Part shown: positions 1-6,946 of the stretch, in pieces
Numbering within the stretch: the stretch's first letter is position 1
Layout of the letters: every line of letters starts with the position of its first letter
Source of the DNA: an uncultured Lachnospira sp.
GTDB taxonomy: Bacteria > Bacillota > Clostridia > Lachnospirales > Lachnospiraceae
Assembly: GCA_947169835.1 (NCBI GenBank)
Contig: CAMVRH010000007.1
Location: 1 to 15,201 of the forward strand
Direction: 5' to 3'
Length of the DNA: 15,201 nt
Notes under the pieces: generated by a model
Database searches by the model: none
What the model saw: the letters and a program-made list of their open reading frames with translations, nothing else
Told to the model about the DNA's origin: nothing
Position numbers and translations under genes: made by a program

Positions 1-1053
1 GATGATTTAACATTGCCTGATGCAACAACTGCAGGCTATGAAGATGTCAAAGAGTTTACAGATGGTGAAAATACATATCCTCTAGGATCTGAAATTGAAA
101 ATATTCAAGAGGACATTGTTCTAGATGTTGTACCTTATACCTACTACAATGTTTACATTGACGGTGTACAGCAGCAAGAAACTGTTAGAGAGGGAGAAGG
201 ATATACTACTCCAACAGATATGCCAGGAGTAACTAAGTTTATCGATACAGCTACTCATATTGAATACAATCCAGGAGATACTGTACCAAACATCCAGGCA
301 GATCTATATCTAGAAGCAGTCAGTGTTCCAACTTACACATGGAAAGTAGACGGTCAGCCAGGTGGCACTGTTCCAGCAGGAACAGAGATTACACTTCCTA
401 ACACAGCAGCTATCGGTTACCTACTAGCGTATACTGATGGTGAGGATGAAGGAGTAACTGATGACCTTTACAAGCCAAGTGCTAAGTACACAGTAAACAG
501 AAATGTAAACTTTATTTCAATCAACGAAGTTAGCATGCAACAGACTGATAAGGTTTCAATGTACTATAAGCAAGGTGAAGACCAGAGAGGTATGAGATTC
601 CTAGGTAAGTTGACAGTTAACGAAGAAAGTGATACAAATATATTGAGTTCAGATGCATTCCAGACAGGTATGTTAATATGTGCAGAGGATACATATTACG
701 ATCTTCTAAATGAAGATATGACTATCGAGAAAGCAGAAATGTTTGATTACTTAATCAATGCAGAGAACAATTCTGCTAAGACAAGAAAATGGATTACAGG
801 TCAACCTGGATCATTCGCTTGTGGTATAGTTGATATTAAGGATTACAATATTCCTAGAAACTTCTTGTCAAGAGGATATGTAATTGTTAACTATGTGGAT
901 GGTGACTCACAAGTTGTATACGGAGATCCATCAACTCCACGTAGCGTTAAGTGGATTGCAACTCAGGTATTCAATGACAAGACAGCTTATGATAAACTAC
1001 CAAGTTGGAAGAAAGAAATCGTTGACTACTGTAAGGATTACGAGGAAGAATAG
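1..1053 (+). CDS. Large secreted beta-repeat protein, C-terminal part only (5' end outside window)
   Basis: The reading frame is open to the left edge with no stop, so this is the last 350 residues of a longer protein. Roughly residues 1-168 are two and a half copies of a ~65-residue beta-type repeat (Y..V.IDG, then EG..Y..P, PG, a Y.DG-like segment, a PG turn, and an ED/AD strand), the same kind as in the 1,695-residue protein downstream. From about residue 169 to the end lies a globular domain also shared with that protein, with the motif DYNIPRNFLSRGY, an RSV..IA helix and the ending W.KEIVDYC. No LPXTG motif, SLH domain, dockerin or transmembrane segment is visible. A secreted or surface protein is inferred from the complete paralogue, because the N-terminus is not seen. 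A 48-residue mini-protein gene follows after 12 nt. Function is unknown; adhesion or glycan binding is a guess. Confidence 0.9.
   Translation, partial: DDLTLPDATTAGYEDVKEFTDGENTYPLGSEIENIQEDIVLDVVPYTYYNVYIDGVQQQETVREGEGYTTPTDMPGVTKFIDTATHIEYNPGDTVPNIQADLYLEAVSVPTYTWKVDGQPGGTVPAGTEITLPNTAAIGYLLAYTDGEDEGVTDDLYKPSAKYTVNRNVNFISINEVSMQQTDKVSMYYKQGEDQRGMRFLGKLTVNEESDTNILSSDAFQTGMLICAEDTYYDLLNEDMTIEKAEMFDYLINAENNSAKTRKWITGQPGSFACGIVDIKDYNIPRNFLSRGYVIVNYVDGDSQVVYGDPSTPRSVKWIATQVFNDKTAYDKLPSWKKEIVDYCKDYEEE
505..1050 (+). other. Shared C-terminal domain, copy A
   Basis: This ~180-residue domain ends the partial protein. It matches the end of the 1,695-residue protein in order: an RG(M/I).F core, a G(M/T)(L/M)IC strand, DYNIPR(N/D)F(L/I)(S/A)R, a V.Y segment, RS(V/I)K..AT, and a terminal W(K)(K/Q)EI(V/I)(D/E)YC. 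Two cysteines are at equivalent places in both copies, one in the LIC/MIC strand and one 6-7 residues from the C-terminus. I recall similar GLRF...ARaY-type domains at the ends of other clostridial extracellular proteins, but I cannot name a family. It may be a sorting, attachment or folding domain. Confidence 0.7.
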
Positions 1054-1058
1054 GAGGG
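1052..1058 (+). promoter_or_regulatory. Shine-Dalgarno site overlapping the upstream stop codon
   Basis: The AGGAGGG stretch begins inside the TAG stop of the large protein and lies 7 nt before the ATG at 1066. It supports a real start for the short downstream gene. The overlap with the stop codon suggests that translation of the mini-protein is coupled to that of the large protein. Confidence 0.8.
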
Positions 1059-1065
1059 TAGAGAC

Positions 1066-1212
1066 ATGAAAGATTTATATATTAAACCAGAAGTGGACTT
1101 TAAAGAGTTTGACATTTTAGATATTATCAAAACTAGTCCATCACCATCTGATAATCCTGGAAAGCCTACAGCAGCTAATGATGATGACGACGATTGGTCA
1201 GATTGGTACTAG
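1066..1212 (+). CDS. 48-residue acidic mini-protein A, partner of the large secreted protein
   Basis: This small gene starts 12 nt after the large protein's stop, with a strong Shine-Dalgarno site. The product has no signal peptide or membrane segment. Its N-terminal half reads MKDLYIKPEVDFKEFD, then DII.TSP. The C-terminal half is Pro/Ser then strongly acidic, with five Asp in a row and the ending WSDWY. It is real because a paralogue follows the second large protein at 6587: 16 of the first 25 residues are identical, and the later A.AND and Trp also recur. A strong terminator ends the unit just after it. The layout (conserved N-terminus, TSP hinge, variable acidic tail) looks like a leader/tail peptide or a small adaptor, but no modification enzyme is present in the window. 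Similar Y.KP..E..EF...DII.TS mini-proteins exist in clostridia from my memory. Function unknown. Confidence 0.8.
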   Translation: MKDLYIKPEVDFKEFDILDIIKTSPSPSDNPGKPTAANDDDDDWSDWY

Positions 1213-1238
1213 AATACTAGATCAAACAAGTTAAGTTC

Positions 1239-1274
1239 AATAACCCTCGGACGAAAGTCCGGGGGTTATTTTTA
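1239..1274 (+). terminator. Intrinsic terminator after mini-protein A
   Basis: A 14-bp stem (1239-1252 with 1257-1270) has only one G-U pair and is closed by a GAAA tetraloop. The 3' arm runs into a T-rich tail. It closes the first large-protein/mini-protein unit. Confidence 0.93.
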
Positions 1275-1334
1275 TGTGTAGGAATAAGCATGGAGTTATT
1301 TAGCAAATAAAAACTAAATATAAAACAAGCCCCT

Positions 1335-1360
1335 ATTCAAAAAACGACACCGTTTTGAAT
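1335..1360 (+). repeat. Inverted repeat upstream of the 1,695-residue protein gene
   Basis: The arms ATTC-AA-AAAACG and CGTTTTGAAT surround an ACAC loop. Pairing is perfect apart from a 2-nt AA bulge. The right arm contains the TTGAAT that is the best candidate -35 element, so the repeat could be an operator rather than a terminator (no T-run follows). Regulator unknown. Confidence 0.45.
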
Positions 1361-1384
1361 GTATACACTTTAATAAAATATAAA
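1355..1384 (+). promoter_or_regulatory. Candidate promoter for the 1,695-residue protein gene
   Basis: TTGAAT (1355-1360) is followed after 18 nt by TATAAA (1379-1384). A TATAAT at 1392-1397 is an alternative -10 with a poorer -35. The region is very AT-rich, so the exact choice is uncertain. The leader would be about 95 nt. Confidence 0.45.
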
Positions 1385-1406
1385 TACTTTATATAATTAA
1401 TGTACT

Positions 1407-1444
1407 AAGATGGAATAACTGTCTTTATGTCATTATGCCATCTT
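1407..1444 (+). repeat. Hairpin in the 5' leader of the 1,695-residue protein gene
   Basis: AAGATGG (1407-1413) pairs with CCATCTT (1438-1444). A further ATAA/TTAT pairing inside follows a mismatch. It would lie in the untranslated leader about 40 nt before the start codon. No T-run follows, so it is more likely a stability or regulatory element than a terminator. I recognise no riboswitch family here. Confidence 0.4.
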
Positions 1445-1487
1445 GTATTACTAACGTATTTTTTCATTAACGAGAGGAGAAAAACAA

Positions 1488-4400
1488 ATGAAGAAGCAAT
1501 TGAGAAAAGCGCTAGCTATTCTTTGTGCGGTTGCGTTTGCCTTTACTGGCATTACGTATAGCCCAGCAACAGTTAGTGCGGCAGACGAAGGATGGTTCGA
1601 CGCTACTTTGGATTGGGGTCATTATATGACTGACAAGACTACAGTAGGAGACGGACAAGGTATTTGGGATTACTGTGGAGGACAAGCTCCAAAAGCACAG
1701 TACAAAAATGGTGACCAAATAGAAGGTTTTACTTGGAACACTACAGCTTCAGGTGAGGCTATTTGGTTTGAGACTGTTGATTTGAAAGATCTTAACTGTG
1801 TTAGCGAAGATGGCCAAATGGTAAAACCACAGCCAGGTGTTAAGTACAAACTTAATCTAACTATGGATTATGAAAGTACAAAAACTACTAAAACTGCTTT
1901 GCAGGTATGGGTAAAGAATGGTGAAGCACCAGCTATGGTTGAAAAGCATTATGATGCTACTAAGACTAACAATCAGTTAGTTATCGAAGATGCTGAAATT
2001 ATGCCAGAGGAAGATAATCCACTTGTTTTCCATTTTGGTATCGGTGTTAAGTCAAGTTATACAGGCTGGGGTGGAATGGGTATTCCACACACTGTAACCA
2101 TATCTGACTTTACACTAGAGAGAGCAGATAAATTTGAGCCATGTATTATGGGCGCTGATGGAACGTTTACACCAGAAGGCACTCCATGGACTGTTAAGAC
2201 ACAGTACAACGGAACTGACCTATGGGGCAAGATGAGTTATCAAATAGAAGGAACAGCATCAGACGTTGCTTCTACATATTTAAGAGTAGATACACCAGCA
2301 CACGATGATGATTCAGAAGGAGTTGACCAGTCAGATCCTTCAAAATGGTGGTGGTGGAACTCTGCAAAATTAGCAGGATATCTATCAGATGCTGGATTAA
2401 CTACAGGCAGATTCTATAAGGGAACAATGAAGGTTGAGTACACTTCTGCAGGTACAACATATGATCCAACATTGAGAACAATCTTTGGTGGAACTACTAT
2501 GGTAAATGCCCTAGAAGAAGGCTCAAATACTATTGCAATAGATGATTTCCTATATGAAGGAACAGCAAATGATATTGAATTTAACTTAGACCTACTAGAA
2601 AAGGGTGGAGTTATACGCGTGACTGAAATTAATCTTGAGCCAGCAGATAGCTTCATTCCAATTGACAAGAATGTAAAATTTAAGACAGATCCAAATTCAC
2701 CTTGGACATTTGAAGCGCAGAATAATGGTGTAAATACTTGGGGAGCTATAAGTTTCATTCAGGATACACCAGCTTCAGACCCAACAACTACAACATTTAG
2801 AGTAGATACACCAGCGCATGATGATGCAACAGTTACACCTGCAGTAGATCAAGATGATCCAACTGCTTGGTGGTGGTGGAATTCAGCAAGTCTTATTGAT
2901 TACTTTAAAGATGTTGCTAAAATGAAAGCTGGATACAAGTATAAAGGAACTATTGTTTTCGATTATACACGTCCAACCGGTAAATCTGGGGCAAATGAGT
3001 ATGATACTCCTCAGTTAAGAATGATTGAAAACGGAAACGTTACAGTTATAGATTTAGTGGAGGGAGAAAACACAATTAACATTGGTGGAGATGAAGGATT
3101 CGCATATGATCCTAATTATCCATCAATCGAGTTTAACCTTGATCTATTAGACAAGGGTGGTATCCTCAAAGCTAAAAGTATTAATTTCGATAGAGCAGAT
3201 AACTTTGAACCAGTTACTCCTAACGTAGAAGGTGGATTTGTACCAGAAGGTACACCATGGAACATTAAAGTTCAGAATAATCAGGAAAACACATGGGGCC
3301 AGATGAGTTATGCAATTGATGGCACTGCATCATTAGTTGGATCAACAACAATGAGAATTGACAATCCAGCACACGATGACGATACAGTTGATCCTGCAGT
3401 AGATCAAGATGATCCAGATGCATGGTGGTGGTGGAACAGTGCTTCATTGCCAAACTATTTGAAAAACAACCTTGTTGATGGAAGAACTTATACAGGTTCA
3501 ATGGTTATTAAATATACAGCACCTACTTCTCCATCAGCACAGTACACACCAAAATTGAGATATATCTTAAATGGTGAAGTACATGTTGTAACACTAGAGC
3601 CAGGCGAGAACACAATCGCTATTGATTCATTTGATTATTCAGATGTTTATCCAAACCTAGAATTCAACGTGGATCTATTAGAGAAAGGCTCATTATTCCA
3701 GGTTTCAAATATTACCTTTACACAGGCTCCTGGAAACTGGATGAGAGTGCCAGATAATGAAGGAGATGGCGTTGATATTCCAGTAACTTACGATTCTTCT
3801 GTGAAACCTTCAGAAGAAGTTACACACACTTGGAATTTATTTGCAGGTATGTGGGAAGGTCATGGAGCAGCTCTTTACTATGACAATGACCTATCAGATC
3901 CATATGACCCACTTAAGGTTAAAATTGGTGCTGGTGAAAGATGGGATCCAGCATGTGCACAAATTAAACTTACAAACGAAGATGCATACCAAGAATTAGA
4001 AGAATATACAAACTACTATATGACATATTCGTTCACTTCTACAGAGAAGGGAACACTACATATCAACCACGAAGGTTATACACCAACTAAGCTAACAAGA
4101 ATTGATATTACAGATGATATGTATGACGAGTCAGACGGACTATATCATGTTGAGTTCAAGAAAATATTTACATATCTTCCTGACAGGGATGATTTGAACT
4201 TAACTATGTTCTTAACACCTACTACTTATGTTTATAATGAACAGACAGGTGAGACGGACGTAGAAATGGATGGCGAATATTTGCCAGCAGGAACTATTAT
4301 TGCAAATCATAAGATTGAATTTACAAGACAGGACAAAGATGGATGGACTCTTGTTACAGATAGTAGAGATCCAGATCATCAGAACTATGATGATATAGTA

Positions 4401-6575
4401 AAAGATTCAGATCAGAATCCAATATTACAAGCTTATACAAACTCATTTGCTTATTCAGAAGTACTTTATTCTGAAGTTGACAATGGAAGAATGAGTTATT
4501 TGGCAAATCAGAATCCTGATGGCGTAGATGATATTGCTAAGATGGGAATCAGACTAGATTCTACGGCATATTCAAATGCTCCTGGTTATACATTTGATAA
4601 CCAATGGGCTAACCACCTACGTATTCCAAATGATTACTTCTATGCTAGACCAGATACAAATGGTAACTACTTAGAGAATGGAAAACATTATTTGTTAAGA
4701 TTCTATATTAACTCAACTGCAGCTACAGCTCAGAATATGGGTCTAATAATGGTTAGACAGGGTTATGATAGTGATCAATGGTTTAGATATCCTGTTGGAA
4801 AGGGACTAAACTTAATTAACGGTACACTTAAAGCTAAGAAGAGTGGAAGAGATACAGATCCATACATTGTAAACCCAGATTACACTAAGACGGGTGGTAT
4901 TGAATTCGTATATAATGATTTCTTTACTACAGATGAGAGTTTTGTACAATTTGACTTCAGTGAATTCCCACAGGGAACAACTATTAATGATATTTCTTGG
5001 GAATTTGAAGCAGTTGGATACAATGTATTCCTAGATGGTAGTAAGACACCAGATAACGCAGAACCTATTATGGAAGGTGACACATACACATTCCCAGAGG
5101 TTCCAGGTGTTATCGGATACCAGGATGATTATGATCCACAGAAGGTTTACAGACCAGGCGAGCAGGTTCCTTATGATCAATTTACAGATGACATTTATGC
5201 AACATCTATTACAGGCTATAAGGTAACTATCGTTGATACAGATGGAAATCCAATTAAGGTTGATTATGTAGATCCTGGAGATCCATATAACTTCCCATCA
5301 GTGGATGATCCTGATTTCAAGGATTTCAAGGAATACAAAGACGATGATAATACATATCACAATGGAGATACTATTCCAGCAGTAAACAAAGACTACACAT
5401 TTGTTGCTGTACCAAAGGGTAACTTCGTTGTTACAGTTCAGACTCCTGAAGGCGTAGTTCTAAGAACAACACCAGTTGAGGAGGGCGGAACATACACATT
5501 CCCAAGTGATATTGAAGGTGTTCAGGATTATACATATAATGGACAGACATATCAGAAGGGTGATACAATGGGACCAGTTAACGAAAACAGAACTGTTATC
5601 GCTAACCCAATTCCAGTTACTACACATACAGTAACAATTGTAGATGCGAAAGATCCTACACATGTACTACTTACAGCAACAGTAGACGACGGTGACAATT
5701 ATAAGTTACCAACTATTTCAGGATTAGATTTACAGAAATATGTATGGAACAATACAGATTATCAACCAGGTCAAGAAATTGGACCTATCACTAAGGATGA
5801 AGTGGTTAAGGCATATGAAGTACCTTACTACAAGATTTCTATTGACGGAGTAAAAGTTGCAGACATTAGAGATGGAAGCAATTATACATTCCCAAGCGGA
5901 CAAGATGCTGCTAAGATAGGATATATCTCAGTTAACGGAGGACCTGTACTAGATCCAGGTTCATCAGTTGGACCAATTCACGAAGACAGAGATTATCTAT
6001 CAATCGATGAGATTGGACTTACACCACAGATGGGTGCATCAATGTTACTAAATCAGGCAGCAGTTAATCCAAGAGGTATTGGATTTGGTGCAGACTTCTC
6101 AATCTATGATAAGAATGGAAACTTGATTTCATTCAAGGATCATACAGAAGTTTACAAGTCAGAGTCATTCAAACTTGGAACAATGATTTGTACATACAGT
6201 GATTATGTTGATAAGTTTAATGAAACTCTTGATTTAGAAACAGTAGCACAAGATACAGAAAAACGTATTAGAAATATTATGAATAATTACACATTCTGTG
6301 ATCAGGCAGATCCAACAACAAACTTTGCGACATATCGTGCAGGTATTGTAAATCTAAATGATTACAATATTCCTAGAGACTTCATTGCTAGATCATACGG
6401 ATATGTTGAGACAGCAAGTGGAGCTGTATCAGATGTAACATATGCTAACTATTCAGATATTAGATCAATTAAGACAGTTGCTACAAATCTTATGAAGAAT
6501 CCAAACTGGAAGACAGTATATCCAGAACCTTGGAAACAAGAGATTATTGAGTACTGTGCAGCATTTGAAGGCTAA
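1488..6575 (+). CDS. Giant secreted modular beta-sandwich/beta-repeat protein (1,695 aa)
   Basis: The start is ATG after a GAGGAGA ribosome site. Residues 1-31 are a signal peptide (Lys/Arg n-region, hydrophobic core, cleavage near VSA-AD). Next come about six modules to residue ~1176. Each ends in a strand motif like I.(L/F)..AD.F, which suggests stacked carbohydrate-binding-like beta sandwiches. Three (about 219-391, 392-575 and 576-750) are close copies with PEGTPW, W(G)..(S/I)(Y/F), DTPAHDD, a WWWW-NSA motif (Trp 287-290, 461-464, 646-649), GENTI and EFN.DLL. Residues 1177-1505 are five ~65-residue Y.V...DG repeats. Residues ~1503-1695 are the shared C-terminal domain. No catalytic motif, LPXTG, SLH, dockerin or transmembrane anchor is visible. 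Glycan binding or surface adhesion is inferred from architecture only. It is followed by a 48-residue mini-protein. Confidence 0.92.
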   Translation: MKKQLRKALAILCAVAFAFTGITYSPATVSAADEGWFDATLDWGHYMTDKTTVGDGQGIWDYCGGQAPKAQYKNGDQIEGFTWNTTASGEAIWFETVDLKDLNCVSEDGQMVKPQPGVKYKLNLTMDYESTKTTKTALQVWVKNGEAPAMVEKHYDATKTNNQLVIEDAEIMPEEDNPLVFHFGIGVKSSYTGWGGMGIPHTVTISDFTLERADKFEPCIMGADGTFTPEGTPWTVKTQYNGTDLWGKMSYQIEGTASDVASTYLRVDTPAHDDDSEGVDQSDPSKWWWWNSAKLAGYLSDAGLTTGRFYKGTMKVEYTSAGTTYDPTLRTIFGGTTMVNALEEGSNTIAIDDFLYEGTANDIEFNLDLLEKGGVIRVTEINLEPADSFIPIDKNVKFKTDPNSPWTFEAQNNGVNTWGAISFIQDTPASDPTTTTFRVDTPAHDDATVTPAVDQDDPTAWWWWNSASLIDYFKDVAKMKAGYKYKGTIVFDYTRPTGKSGANEYDTPQLRMIENGNVTVIDLVEGENTINIGGDEGFAYDPNYPSIEFNLDLLDKGGILKAKSINFDRADNFEPVTPNVEGGFVPEGTPWNIKVQNNQENTWGQMSYAIDGTASLVGSTTMRIDNPAHDDDTVDPAVDQDDPDAWWWWNSASLPNYLKNNLVDGRTYTGSMVIKYTAPTSPSAQYTPKLRYILNGEVHVVTLEPGENTIAIDSFDYSDVYPNLEFNVDLLEKGSLFQVSNITFTQAPGNWMRVPDNEGDGVDIPVTYDSSVKPSEEVTHTWNLFAGMWEGHGAALYYDNDLSDPYDPLKVKIGAGERWDPACAQIKLTNEDAYQELEEYTNYYMTYSFTSTEKGTLHINHEGYTPTKLTRIDITDDMYDESDGLYHVEFKKIFTYLPDRDDLNLTMFLTPTTYVYNEQTGETDVEMDGEYLPAGTIIANHKIEFTRQDKDGWTLVTDSRDPDHQNYDDIVKDSDQNPILQAYTNSFAYSEVLYSEVDNGRMSYLANQNPDGVDDIAKMGIRLDSTAYSNAPGYTFDNQWANHLRIPNDYFYARPDTNGNYLENGKHYLLRFYINSTAATAQNMGLIMVRQGYDSDQWFRYPVGKGLNLINGTLKAKKSGRDTDPYIVNPDYTKTGGIEFVYNDFFTTDESFVQFDFSEFPQGTTINDISWEFEAVGYNVFLDGSKTPDNAEPIMEGDTYTFPEVPGVIGYQDDYDPQKVYRPGEQVPYDQFTDDIYATSITGYKVTIVDTDGNPIKVDYVDPGDPYNFPSVDDPDFKDFKEYKDDDNTYHNGDTIPAVNKDYTFVAVPKGNFVVTVQTPEGVVLRTTPVEEGGTYTFPSDIEGVQDYTYNGQTYQKGDTMGPVNENRTVIANPIPVTTHTVTIVDAKDPTHVLLTATVDDGDNYKLPTISGLDLQKYVWNNTDYQPGQEIGPITKDEVVKAYEVPYYKISIDGVKVADIRDGSNYTFPSGQDAAKIGYISVNGGPVLDPGSSVGPIHEDRDYLSIDEIGLTPQMGASMLLNQAAVNPRGIGFGADFSIYDKNGNLISFKDHTEVYKSESFKLGTMICTYSDYVDKFNETLDLETVAQDTEKRIRNIMNNYTFCDQADPTTNFATYRAGIVNLNDYNIPRDFIARSYGYVETASGAVSDVTYANYSDIRSIKTVATNLMKNPNWKTVYPEPWKQEIIEYCAAFEG
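2142..3737 (+). repeat. Three tandem ~175-residue repeats with a WWWW motif
   Basis: Three in-frame repeats cover residues ~219-391, 392-575 and 576-750 of the giant protein. Shared landmarks in order are PW..(K/E)(V/A)Q.N, WG, R(V/I)D.PAHDD, DQ.DP, WWWWNSA.L, (Y/F)KGT-like, LR.I, E(G).NTI, EFN(L/V)DLL.KG and (I).(L/F)...A(D). Codon choice differs between copies, so this is not a very recent duplication. The region 32-218 before them and two modules after them (~751-950 and ~951-1176) look like divergent members with the same end motif. Confidence 0.85.
5016..6002 (+). repeat. Five ~65-residue beta-type repeats
   Basis: Five copies cover residues ~1177-1241, 1242-1310, 1311-1376, 1377-1446 and 1447-1505. 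Each has a Y.V.(I/V)D-type strand, a DG or EG turn with Y.(F/L)P, a (Y/K)....(Y) strand, a PG/NGD turn and an ED/KD strand. Bacterial extracellular stalks often use repeats of this style (InlB B-repeat or Flg_new-like). They probably act as a spacer arm that presents the N-terminal modules. Confidence 0.75.
5994..6572 (+). other. Shared C-terminal domain, copy B
   Basis: Residues ~1503-1695 match the end of the partial protein at 505-1050: NPRGIGF, GTMIC, GIVNLNDYNIPRDFIARSY, RSIK.VAT and a terminal WKQEIIEYC. Both copies lie directly before a mini-protein gene, which suggests that the domain and the mini-protein belong together. Confidence 0.7.
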
Positions 6576-6580
6576 GGAGG
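6574..6580 (+). promoter_or_regulatory. Shine-Dalgarno site overlapping the stop of the giant protein
   Basis: AAGGAGG begins inside the TAA stop and serves the ATGATG at 6587-6592, with a spacing of 6 or 9 nt. The same stop-overlapping layout occurs before mini-protein A at 1052, so coupled translation is probably a conserved design. Confidence 0.8.
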
Positions 6581-6586
6581 TAAGGT

Positions 6587-6733
6587 ATGATGAAAGAATT
6601 ATATTTAAGTCCAGAAGTTGAATTGGACGAATTCGACAAAAAAGATATCATAGTTACAAGTCCACCAAACGAAGGTGAACCAGCTGTCGCTAACGACAAC
6701 GAACCAGGCAAAGAGTGGACAGGTAATGCTTAA
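6587..6733 (+). CDS. 48-residue acidic mini-protein B, partner of the giant secreted protein
   Basis: This is a paralogue of the mini-protein at 1066. Two adjacent ATG codons occur (6587 and 6590). The second gives MKELYLSPEVELDEFD, which aligns from residue 1 with the first mini-protein (MK.LY..PEV...EFD..DII.TSP), so the true start may be 6590 (47 residues). The tail is Pro/Glu/Asn-rich with AVAND and one Trp, less acidic than in copy A. It has no signal peptide, membrane segment or cysteine. The gene lies 11 nt after the giant protein's stop and is followed by a terminator, so the two are co-transcribed. It could be a cytoplasmic partner in folding, export or regulation of the giant protein, or a secreted peptide by an unseen route. 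Function unknown. Confidence 0.8.
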   Translation: MMKELYLSPEVELDEFDKKDIIVTSPPNEGEPAVANDNEPGKEWTGNA

Positions 6734-6754
6734 TCCATTAGAGGATTAAATAAA

Positions 6755-6789
6755 AAAAGGCTCAGGTTTTAAACCTGAGTCTTTTCTTA
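6755..6789 (+). terminator. Intrinsic terminator after mini-protein B
   Basis: Stem AAAAGGCTCAGG.. pairs with ..CCTGAGTCTTTT (one G-U pair) around a short TTTTAA-type loop, followed by a T-rich tail. The A-rich 5' arm could also make it work in the opposite direction. A smaller 6-bp hairpin (TAATCC with GGATTA) overlaps the stop codon just upstream. Confidence 0.9.
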
Positions 6790-6863
6790 TTTTCCAAATC
6801 CAATTTTATGTTTACCAAATAGGCATTTTTTGGCAAAAAAACACTCTTTTTACTCGTTGTTTA

Positions 6864-6892
6864 TTTACAAACATTTTTAATTGATTTATAAT
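6864..6892 (+). promoter_or_regulatory. Sigma-A-type promoter of the nucleoside importer operon
   Basis: TTTACA (6864-6869) and TATAAT (6887-6892) are separated by exactly 17 nt. Transcription would start near 6899, giving a leader of about 48 nt. That is too short for a purine riboswitch, and none is seen. Confidence 0.75.
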
Positions 6893-6946
6893 TTTATTTG
6901 TGTTCAAGTTCGGACATAAAATTGAATATTTTGGAGGAAAAATCAA

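Noticed and set aside
2346..2357. TGG tetranucleotide-like run as a phase-variation tract
   Set aside because: Changes in units of three keep the frame, and the tract is only four units long; it encodes the conserved WWWW motif.
1488..6575. Cellulosomal or sortase-anchored protein
   Set aside because: No dockerin duplicate, cohesin, LPXTG or hydrophobic C-terminal tail is present.
1066..6733. RiPP or bacteriocin cluster
   Set aside because: No modification enzyme, peptidase-exporter or immunity gene is present; the mini-proteins alone do not support it.
6893..6946. Purine riboswitch before the nucleoside importer
   Set aside because: The leader from the predicted start is only about 48 nt and has no aptamer-like pairing.
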